Positions 55,141-61,071 of a DNA stretch of 62,097 nucleotides are shown in pieces (positions within the stretch are counted from its first letter, which is position 1; each line of letters begins with the position of its first letter). The DNA is taken from IMG/VR virus record IMGVR_UViG_3300018041_000006, positions 1-62,097 of that record. One strand, written 5' to 3'. The position numbers were made by a program, and so were the translations under genes. The notes beneath the pieces are model-generated. The model saw only the letters and a list, made by a program, of their open reading frames with translations, was not told the origin of the DNA and searched no databases. The stretch is from a virus.

Positions 55141-55425
55141 TTACTTTTCTAAAAGGTCTTTTCGATCTAGTTGTTTATAAACCTCTTTACGTGTTTTTTC
55201 CATCTTTTCAGCATATTCTGGATCTTCGTTCCTGTTAAATACAACCTGTTGTGTTAATGAACCACTGATTGCTTTTAAATCTTTTTTACGGGTTTTAATT
55301 AACCATGCTGCCAAATCTTTAGGTGAAAGGTCTCTAAATCTTCCTTCAGCATCTGGAAAATCTGAATCTTGCCATTTTGGAGAATTTTCAGACACGAATT
55401 GTTCAAAGTATCCAATAAATTTCAT
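55141..55425 (-). CDS. Small capsid-targeted protein
   Basis: I choose the second ATG (55425), giving 94 aa with MKFIGYFEQFVSENSPKW, so the leader is at the N-terminus; the ATG at 55428 differs by one codon. The site is VSE13|N14. The remainder is basic and helical (IKTRKKDLKAISGSLTQQVV). It overlaps the stop of the upstream kinase gene by a few bases. No family is recognised; an injected basic peptide is the inference. Confidence 0.78.
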   Translation of the reverse strand: MKFIGYFEQFVSENSPKWQDSDFPDAEGRFRDLSPKDLAAWLIKTRKKDLKAISGSLTQQVVFNRNEDPEYAEKMEKTRKEVYKQLDRKDLLEK

Positions 55426-56369
55426 CATGACGGTCTGTTTTTATCTTTAGCATAAGGCTGAGAATTATCTTGTATCCATCTCTTGCCTAGCGGATTTTGA
55501 ACGGGTGTTCTTAAATGTCTATTGATTTGTTTTTCAATTTCATTAAAAAGATCTTGATTGTCATATGATGAGTTATCAACAATTAGCAACCTATCTGCAC
55601 CAAAAAGTTTTTGAAATTTACCTAAGTTATATTGAACATCATTCCACATTTTTTCAACAATGGCATCAGGTAGTTTGCGTGCTCTATTTCTATTTCTTTC
55701 AAGAGCAACTTCAAGCGATGTATTTACGAATATCATGTACGTATCGTATCCTAAGTCTTGATACAATTTTCTTTTAGACTCAATTTTTTCAAAATCTTTA
55801 CCAGTACCGTCAATAACTTGGCCTAATCTACCACTTATGTAATTAGATTGCATCTTTCTAGTAACCTCCTTAGCTTTATTCCTAACCTTCATGACCTCTG
55901 CCCATACTTCAGTATCTTTAGCGTATTGCGCTAGTTTACCAGCATCATATCCAGCATCTTTAAGTTTCTTTTCAAAAGCATTGTCGTTATTAACTAATTT
56001 TAAACCAGTTGCATAAGAAACTGAAGAGAGTGCTTTTTTAGGAAAATCAAATAATTCTGTAGCAACGTAAGATTTTCCAGAGCCAGGGCCTCCTGCCATA
56101 AAAAAAGCTTTAAGTATTCCTGGATCATTTACGCCTTCATTAATTTCAGACTCTGATATAGCTCCTTTCTGATTAAACATAGATCTATTTACAGTTATGA
56201 CCCCAGAATCATCTTGTAGTTTTATAACATATTCATCTACATCAACTACTGTGTATTCTTGACCATAGTATAGTACTTTAGTATCAAGCTTAATCGCTTT
56301 AAAATCGTCCTTGCTTATTTTTTCTCCGTATTTCTTTACAAAGTCTTCAAATAGCTTAATATATTTCAT
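55425..56369 (-). CDS. Capsid-targeted zeta-toxin / kinase-like P-loop protein
   Basis: 314 aa. The leader is MKYIKLFEDFVKKYGEK; a small beta domain follows (about 25-65), then the site INE78|G79. Immediately after lies MAGGPGSGKSYVATEL with Walker A GGPGSGKS at 93-100, then KLVNNDNAF, VIDGTGKDFEKI, a lid-like VALERNRNRARKLP, and C-terminal helices. This order fits the zeta-toxin/polynucleotide-kinase-like family, which phosphorylates nucleotides, sugars or RNA ends. Predicted cleavage at 78 would free the kinase domain. I infer that it is injected with the DNA. The exact substrate is open. Confidence 0.8.
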   Translation of the reverse strand: MKYIKLFEDFVKKYGEKISKDDFKAIKLDTKVLYYGQEYTVVDVDEYVIKLQDDSGVITVNRSMFNQKGAISESEINEGVNDPGILKAFFMAGGPGSGKSYVATELFDFPKKALSSVSYATGLKLVNNDNAFEKKLKDAGYDAGKLAQYAKDTEVWAEVMKVRNKAKEVTRKMQSNYISGRLGQVIDGTGKDFEKIESKRKLYQDLGYDTYMIFVNTSLEVALERNRNRARKLPDAIVEKMWNDVQYNLGKFQKLFGADRLLIVDNSSYDNQDLFNEIEKQINRHLRTPVQNPLGKRWIQDNSQPYAKDKNRPS

Positions 56370-56388
56370 AGTTAAATATCTTTATTGT

Positions 56389-56700
56389 TTAATTAAAAAA
56401 GTGTCGATCCCAGTCTCTAAGTAGATTCTTAGCCCTTCCTCCATTGAAAACCTTGTTAAGAAGATACTGTACCTCTTTTCTTAATAATTTAGCTTGATCT
56501 TCAGTTGACCATTCTGCTTTAATTCTTGTCTCACGATCCGGATCTAGAATTACCTTAATTCCAGCCTTCTCAAGCTCTTCTCTTCTTTCGTCAGTAAAAT
56601 GCTTTTCAATAGAACCATAATAATCGGGTAAATATGCCGACCCGCTCGGTTTATGTTTCTTTTCGTTGACGAATTTTTCGAACAGTTTTATGTGTTTCAT
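56389..56700 (-). CDS. Small capsid-targeted protein
   Basis: 103 aa. The leader MKHIKLFEKFVNEK is almost the consensus of this family, with VNE13|K14. The body is basic and helical (FTDERREELEKAGIKVILDP; STEDQAKLLRKEVQYLLNKV). No enzyme motif is visible. Its start overlaps the stop of the upstream ADP-ribosyltransferase-like gene by one base, so the two are coupled. Confidence 0.82.
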   Translation of the reverse strand: MKHIKLFEKFVNEKKHKPSGSAYLPDYYGSIEKHFTDERREELEKAGIKVILDPDRETRIKAEWSTEDQAKLLRKEVQYLLNKVFNGGRAKNLLRDWDRHFFN

Positions 56701-57341
56701 TATGCTCTTTTAATATTTTCTGCCGGAATTGTTTCATATGAAACTGCTGATCTGGCTTCTTTTGGCATCAAAGGATCTTCCCATAAATTTAAACCCTTCG
56801 TGTCAATCTCTAAAACAACAGGATCCTGTATATCAAATAAATCTTGAACCATCTTAACTCCTTTTTTAGATCCTACAACAAATGCAGCGTTGTATGTTTG
56901 TTCAGTGTTTGAGTCTCCGACCGAAGAACCAAATTGATCTGAATGAGCAGATGCATTTCTAGGCTCTAGTCCATTAGTTAAAATAGATTCAACATTTGCC
57001 GATGCTGCAACATGATACGCCTTTCTTAATTTAGAAGGATATACTGTAAATATAAAACTAATGCCGTTCCCCATATAATACCCTACGCTCGTCTTCACTG
57101 CCATCATATCTCCATCTTTAGCAATCTTTTTAATTGAATTGATTGCCTTTTGCATCTTTGGAGGTATAACCTTAGTTTGATTAGGTAAATCTATACTTAA
57201 CGTAGTACCTGATCCGCTAACTTCATAGCCTTCTCCTTCTAAAAACTTTCTAACTTTTTCTTGTGTTGAAATAGGATCTGCAGCCTCGCTTACATTCTGC
57301 ATCGAATCCCATTCTTCAAATAATTTTACATGTTTATTCAT
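56700..57341 (-). CDS. Capsid-targeted ADP-ribosyltransferase-like protein
   Basis: 213 aa. The leader MNKHVKLFEEWDSMQNVSEA has VSE19|A. The C-terminal half resembles the ART/DarT/KptA-like fold: RKAYHVAASANVESILTNGL (H110 as the NAD-binding His), a central Tyr in the strand TYNAAFVVGS, VVLEIDTKGL, and a final acidic strand SYETIPAENIKRA with E203. This His-Tyr-Glu order with the closing 'IP..I' tail is typical of these enzymes. T4 packages its own ADP-ribosyltransferase (Alt) and injects it to modify host RNA polymerase, which gives this gene a clear functional parallel. Target and activity are not shown. Confidence 0.7.
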   Translation of the reverse strand: MNKHVKLFEEWDSMQNVSEAADPISTQEKVRKFLEGEGYEVSGSGTTLSIDLPNQTKVIPPKMQKAINSIKKIAKDGDMMAVKTSVGYYMGNGISFIFTVYPSKLRKAYHVAASANVESILTNGLEPRNASAHSDQFGSSVGDSNTEQTYNAAFVVGSKKGVKMVQDLFDIQDPVVLEIDTKGLNLWEDPLMPKEARSAVSYETIPAENIKRA

Positions 57342-57356
57342 GATATATTTATATCT

Positions 57357-58061
57357 TTAAAATTTAGGTATACCTCCTATTTTTGTCGCCCTTCTTCTCC
57401 AAACGTCCATTACTTCCTTTCTTGTTTTAGGAGTTAAATATTTTTGGGTGTCTAAATAATTGTTAACAGCGTCGATCATTTCGATTTTTCTCTTTTTTGC
57501 CTCATATCTAAGACCTTGTAGATTTGCGTCTACTTCTTTTGGTAAGATTAAGTAGTGATATTTTGGTAAAAAATCTAGTTCAATTAACTTTCTTAATTCT
57601 GTATCATCTTCCTGTGGCTTTCCCTTTCGGTAATTACCAACACTAACGCCATCTTGGGTTATATGTTCTATTTCATGTCTCATAACATCTGCAAGATGCA
57701 TGTATGTATTTGACCATTCTCCTGGAAGCCATTTTGGGTTAATTGCAAAATCAATTATAATATAAGGAGTCTGATCTTCCCACTCATCTTCTTTTTCATC
57801 ATAGACTTCGTCTCTACCATCAGCACCAGTACTATTAAGTATTTCAAATCCATTTCCTTTAAAGTATATACTTGCTTCTAAGTCAAATTCTATTCCCCTG
57901 TCAGTATCCTCAATCTGATCGATATATGTTGATTCTTTTTTACCAGAATTAAAATCGTTAACCCATTTTGTAAATACTTTTCGCACTAAGGATCCTGAAA
58001 GAGTATCCCAACTCTTTCTACCCTCATTTAAAAAAAGGTCTATTGATTTAATGTGCTTCAT
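57357..58061 (-). CDS. Capsid-targeted HExxH protein
   Basis: 234 aa. The leader is MKHIKSIDLFLNEG with LNE13|G14. Residues 128-136 contain MRHEIEHIT, with HEIEH at 129-133 as a zinc-metallopeptidase motif. A downstream Glu in LPKEVDANLQGLRYEA could be the third ligand of a gluzincin-like site. The N-terminal half is beta-like (RGIEFDLEASIYFKGNG; PYIIIDFAINPKW) and the C-terminus basic. With the HExxH protein at 1-545 it makes two leader-bearing metallopeptidase candidates. It begins just after a strong terminator, so it has its own start of transcription. Confidence 0.75.
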   Translation of the reverse strand: MKHIKSIDLFLNEGRKSWDTLSGSLVRKVFTKWVNDFNSGKKESTYIDQIEDTDRGIEFDLEASIYFKGNGFEILNSTGADGRDEVYDEKEDEWEDQTPYIIIDFAINPKWLPGEWSNTYMHLADVMRHEIEHITQDGVSVGNYRKGKPQEDDTELRKLIELDFLPKYHYLILPKEVDANLQGLRYEAKKRKIEMIDAVNNYLDTQKYLTPKTRKEVMDVWRRRATKIGGIPKF

Positions 58062-58081
58062 ATTCTATATATTATAAAAAA

Positions 58082-58105
58082 AAGGGGATCGTTTCCGATC
58101 CCCTT
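58082..58105 (-). terminator. Intrinsic terminator with GAAA loop
   Basis: The minus strand reads AAGGGGATCG, then GAAA, then CGATCCCCTT, followed by an unbroken T run. This 10-bp GC-rich stem with a GNRA tetraloop is an excellent rho-independent terminator for the 79-aa gene. The AT-rich TATAATATAT sequence directly after it (58069-58078) may start the HExxH gene. Confidence 0.92.
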
Positions 58106-58127
58106 CAACCTAAAAATAAAGTAACTT

Positions 58128-58367
58128 TTAGCTATTTATGCTTTCATTACTTTTTTCATCAACTTTCTCAGTGAAAGTTTTATTTAGAGATTCTAGACAG
58201 CCTTCAGCATCTGCAATTTGCTGAATCAATTTATCCATCTCTTCAATAATCTGAGGGTGTTCTCCAATACCCACAGAATTTGAGATGTAAACCTCTAGTG
58301 CTGCTATCGCCTCTAATCGTCTAGCGCTATATCTTGCCTTTAACGCCTCTACCTTAAGATTTGCCAT
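58128..58367 (-). CDS. Hypothetical small helical protein
   Basis: 79 aa, two predicted helices (LEAIAALEVYISNSVGIG; IIEEMDKLIQQIADAEGCLE). No leader and no motif. It resembles small helical phage proteins of unknown role. It ends just before the strong terminator at 58082-58105, so it is the last gene of its transcription unit. Its start directly follows the stop of the small membrane protein gene. Confidence 0.75.
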   Translation of the reverse strand: MANLKVEALKARYSARRLEAIAALEVYISNSVGIGEHPQIIEEMDKLIQQIADAEGCLESLNKTFTEKVDEKSNESINS

Positions 58368-58568
58368 TTAATTATTTCTTTCTTTTAGTTGATTAATAAT
58401 TTCTTGAAGTCCTCCAAAAGTGATTGCAGCTCCGGCAAACATCCAAAACTCTGGGGTTGTAATTTTAAAAAATGCAACAATCCAAAAAATTAAAGATTGG
58501 AATCCTAGTTGATTGTTACCAAGAGTCTTAAAAGCTCCTGTAAAAAAGTTACCTATTTTCTGTAGCAT
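58368..58568 (-). CDS. Small membrane protein (holin-like possibility)
   Basis: I choose the ATG at 58568 (MLQKIGNFFTGAFKTLGNNQ), 66 aa, because an upstream ATG (58601) would overlap the UVDE stop by 14 bases. Two hydrophobic stretches are visible (SLIFWIVAFFKI; FWMFAGAAITFGGLQEII). It ends in a charged helix (NQLKERNN). The size and two-segment plan fit a holin or other phage membrane protein, but no holin family is recognised. Confidence 0.6.
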   Translation of the reverse strand: MLQKIGNFFTGAFKTLGNNQLGFQSLIFWIVAFFKITTPEFWMFAGAAITFGGLQEIINQLKERNN

Positions 58569-58587
58569 ATTACTTATAATTTGTATC

Positions 58588-59502
58588 TTATATAAGAACA
58601 CCAGTAAATTGTTTCACATATTGTTGTATTGCTAATTCTTTTGCCTTTGCTTCGATCTCTATGTCAAGATTCATGCCGTAATCTTCAATTGGCTCATACA
58701 CATAATCAGCATGCGCTCTCATAATAACAGAAGCGTCCTCGTGAAGTTTCTTTGCTGATGAATAATGACATAGTTGTCGAATGCCTTTTGGCCAGGTTTG
58801 AGCTGCCAATTCAAGTGCTTCCCTTTCTGGCATTGGGTCATTGTAGCAACGATGATGGTGGTAATCAAATGTAATTGGAGTACCGCAAGATTGCCAGATT
58901 TCGTATAGGTCTTCGACTCCATATTGTGCTGGTTTGTCGTCGTTTTCTAGAACCAGGCGTGACTTAACTGTTTCGTCTAGTCGATGGAAGTTTGTAATAA
59001 ACCTTTTAATTGCAGCGGGCTTATCGCCATATGTACCTCCAGCATGGATATTGATTGGAGCTTCATGGGTTCTTGGTAGACCCATTGCATCCATAATTTC
59101 ACCATGCTGTCGTAATTCTTTGAGTGTTTTTAGGACAACATCTTCCCGTTCTGAAGTTAGGATATTAAACTGACCCGGATGGAATGTGATACGTTGACCA
59201 TATTTTATTGCAAGAGTACCTGCACCCTTCAATAGATTCTTAATCTTTGTCCAGTTTGGAAGGTCTTCAAGTTCATATTCAGACATCCATGGAAATAAGT
59301 TAGAACTCATCCGGTACATCTTAATACCATGTTGATTATTCCATTTAATGATTTCAACCATGTCGCGAACGTTGTTCTCTGCCAATTCTCCAGCATACTC
59401 GATACCTTTTGCTTGAAACGTTCGCTTAATCATACCGCGACCAATTTTTACACCTTGTTTATCAAGAGTAAGGTTAATGCAACAATATCCGTAATTTACC
59501 AT
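58588..59502 (-). CDS. uvsE: UV damage endonuclease (UVDE family)
   Basis: 304 aa with a TIM-barrel pattern. Recognisable blocks: GYCCINLTL, KMYRMSSNLFPWMS, RITFHPGQFN, INIHAGGTYGDK, RLVLENDDK, ITFDYHHHRC and CHYSSAK. The His/Asp/Glu residues in these blocks match the metal-binding residues of UVDE enzymes. The enzyme nicks 5' of UV lesions and starts excision repair. T4 uses endonuclease V (denV) instead, so this phage took another route. The start overlaps the end of the 68-aa membrane protein by 7 bases. It carries no capsid leader. Confidence 0.93.
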   Translation of the reverse strand: MVNYGYCCINLTLDKQGVKIGRGMIKRTFQAKGIEYAGELAENNVRDMVEIIKWNNQHGIKMYRMSSNLFPWMSEYELEDLPNWTKIKNLLKGAGTLAIKYGQRITFHPGQFNILTSEREDVVLKTLKELRQHGEIMDAMGLPRTHEAPINIHAGGTYGDKPAAIKRFITNFHRLDETVKSRLVLENDDKPAQYGVEDLYEIWQSCGTPITFDYHHHRCYNDPMPEREALELAAQTWPKGIRQLCHYSSAKKLHEDASVIMRAHADYVYEPIEDYGMNLDIEIEAKAKELAIQQYVKQFTGVLI

Positions 59503-59702
59503 TTTATAAAAGTTGAAATAAAACCAATAATCATCCTAATTAACGCAATTGGCCAAAATAAACCTACGATAATTCTTTCTAGAAGAGAAAACCGTAATTT
59601 TTCGAACTCTTTACCTAAAAAATTAATCAGAGAATCATATATGAAGTTAAAAATAACGCCACATAATAAATAATATACTAACTCTTGACTAATTAATCCC
59701 AT
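59496..59702 (-). CDS. Small membrane protein
   Basis: 68 aa, with two hydrophobic segments separated by a basic loop (LVYYLLCGVIFNFIYDSLI; LERIIVGLFWPIALIRMIIG). It is coupled to the UVDE gene by a 7-base overlap and to the upstream gene by 10 bases. No known family; possible lysis or membrane function. Confidence 0.72.
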   Translation of the reverse strand: MGLISQELVYYLLCGVIFNFIYDSLINFLGKEFEKLRFSLLERIIVGLFWPIALIRMIIGFISTFIKW

Positions 59703-60109
59703 TCTTTTTCAAATGTATACCAGTGATCAGCAGATGCACAATCGCGGGCGGCTTCAGTTACTATAGTTATAGAGTCTTCAAGAGAAATTGTTTCAGTAAT
59801 AAATCGGACATTCATTTCTACTAAATGTTCGTTTTTCAATTTGGAATGAGACCAACTACCTAAACCACTGATTAAACGACTTGTAATATCTTCAGGACTA
59901 TTAAACCTGGTGCCCCAATATAGATCATCTGGGTATTTTTGATTGTCATTTAGTTCAATGACTAGTCTTTTAAGTTCATCAATTCCTATCTCAGATTGAA
60001 CTCGATCGACAATTGATCTAATTTGAGATTTAGATTTAAGAGCGGCTTGATAACCGCCTCCTCCAATTCCATTACATTTAATTTCTTCTGCGACAAATGT
60101 GTAATTCAT
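59693..60109 (-). CDS. Hypothetical protein
   Basis: 138 aa, starting MNYTFVAEEIKCNGIGGGGY. It has acidic and helical stretches (RSIVDRVQSEIGIDELKRLV; ISLEDSITIVTEAARDC). No leader and no motif recognised. It leads the short unit that also holds the membrane protein and UVDE genes, behind a strong terminator at 60164-60192. Confidence 0.7.
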   Translation of the reverse strand: MNYTFVAEEIKCNGIGGGGYQAALKSKSQIRSIVDRVQSEIGIDELKRLVIELNDNQKYPDDLYWGTRFNSPEDITSRLISGLGSWSHSKLKNEHLVEMNVRFITETISLEDSITIVTEAARDCASADHWYTFEKEWD

Positions 60110-60163
60110 ATTGCTTATCTTTTAACTATATAGCTAATATAAACCTTTTTTACGACATAAAAA

Positions 60164-60192
60164 AATCCGGTGATAAAAAAATTCACCGGATT
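60164..60192 (-). terminator. Intrinsic terminator after leader-bearing gene
   Basis: A 10-bp inverted repeat AATCCGGTGA / TCACCGGATT with an A/T-rich loop is followed on the minus strand by TTTTTTTATG. It ends the transcript of the 172-aa leader-bearing protein. Confidence 0.9.
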
Positions 60193-60218
60193 CAATATTT
60201 TTTTAGAAGTGTAAATAT

Positions 60219-60737
60219 CTACAGTGTTTTGATATTATTCTTTTTCATCCATTCAGCTAGTTTTTCATGTGCTGCATTAAAGACTCTAGATCTATTGTAA
60301 TCTTTGCCAATATTCTTAAAGTATTCTTTAGCCAAATAATATGCAGGTTCCACATCCTCGTTATTAGCAATCTTATCTTTAATTTGCTTAGAAAGATCTA
60401 AGGCAATTGCTGCACCTTCAAAAAAGAATGCAGTATATCCGGTGATATCGTTGTAATGGTCATTAATTAGTTTAGCAGCTAACTTTCCAAGAGCTTTTTC
60501 TCTTTTATCGGTACTAAACTTTTGCTCGTCACTAAGCGTATTCCACCATAAGTAAATGTAGTTATGCTCAGCATCATAAACAGGATCCATGAAACCACCT
60601 TCAATAATTTCTTTCATTTGATCTTTGATCCATTTAGGCCATTTTATTTTTCCATTAGCCTTAACCCATTTACCGTATTCAAAGCCGCTCCAAAAACCTT
60701 CGGTAACAAATTGTTCAAATAATTTAATATGTTTCAT
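60219..60737 (-). CDS. Capsid-targeted protein of unknown function
   Basis: I choose the ATG at 60737 (172 aa, MKHIKLFEQFVTEGFWSG). The 7-codon-longer form (60758) would begin only 5 bases from a promoter-like element, whereas the chosen start gives the usual 26-base leader. The site is VTE13|G14. The body is aromatic- and Lys-rich (YGKWVKANGKIKWPKWIKDQ; NYIYLWWNTLSDEQKF). It forms a single-gene unit between a promoter-like element and a terminator, like the acidic gene at 53715. No enzymatic motif is visible. Confidence 0.85.
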   Translation of the reverse strand: MKHIKLFEQFVTEGFWSGFEYGKWVKANGKIKWPKWIKDQMKEIIEGGFMDPVYDAEHNYIYLWWNTLSDEQKFSTDKREKALGKLAAKLINDHYNDITGYTAFFFEGAAIALDLSKQIKDKIANNEDVEPAYYLAKEYFKNIGKDYNRSRVFNAAHEKLAEWMKKNNIKTL

Positions 60738-60762
60738 TTTTTCTGTATATGATTTCATTAAT

Positions 60763-60772
60763 GTATATATCT
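60763..60772 (-). promoter_or_regulatory. Promoter-like element before leader-bearing gene
   Basis: The minus strand reads AGATATATAC, 26 bases before the ATG at 60737. It directly follows the terminator at 60778-60803, giving a compact terminator-promoter junction. Confidence 0.5.
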
Positions 60773-60777
60773 AATAG

Positions 60778-60803
60778 AAAGGGCCTGAATTAACAGGCCC
60801 TTT
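60778..60803 (-). terminator. Intrinsic terminator
   Basis: AAAGGGCCTG pairs with CAGGCCCTTT around a 6-base loop. On the minus strand it is followed by TTTCTATT. It ends the unit that includes the vWA/DUF2828-like gene, the 46-aa gene and the gap between. Confidence 0.88.
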
Positions 60804-60804
60804 A

Positions 60805-60923
60805 ATCACAGGATCGTATTTAGAGTTTGCTTGTCTTAAAGAGTTGCTGGATCGATCCTTATTATCAGATTTCTATTTGAACTTAATTAATTGAATATAA
60901 AATAAAGTTTGCTGTAAGAAATC
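60805..60923 (-). ncRNA. Possible small structured RNA (speculative)
   Basis: The 119 bases between the 46-aa gene's stop and the terminator hold no gene. On the minus strand GGATCG (60853-60858) can pair with CGATCC (60811-60816), closing a 36-base loop. The position just downstream of a Ro60/DUF2828-like gene suggests a possible Y-RNA-like partner. No conserved Y-RNA features can be verified by eye. Confidence 0.2.
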
Positions 60924-61064
60924 TTAAAAGTTTTTATATCTTTTGGTTTTAAACAAGAGAATTATTTCGCGCACTAGTAGGCCAGTAGGATTGTGAGCTG
61001 GTTTCATCCACTGTACACCTTCCTTTGGATAAAAATGATAACGTTCCCATCTTGCCATAGTCAT
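60924..61064 (-). CDS. Small protein, 46 aa
   Basis: ATG at 61062-61064, stop TAA at 60924-60926; translation starts MTMARWERYHFYPKEGVQW and ends FKTKRYKNF. It lies 7 bases after the stop of the vWA/DUF2828-like gene. It is basic and aromatic and has no recognised homologue. A second in-frame ATG is two codons later. The short length keeps confidence moderate. Confidence 0.45.
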   Translation of the reverse strand: MTMARWERYHFYPKEGVQWMKPAHNPTGLLVREIILLFKTKRYKNF

Positions 61065-61071
61065 TTATATA

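Noticed and set aside
57346-57353. Exact TATAAATA on the minus strand before the ADP-ribosyltransferase-like gene
   Set aside because: It ends 5 bases before the ATG, so transcription would start at or inside the start codon. It is probably chance in AT-rich DNA.
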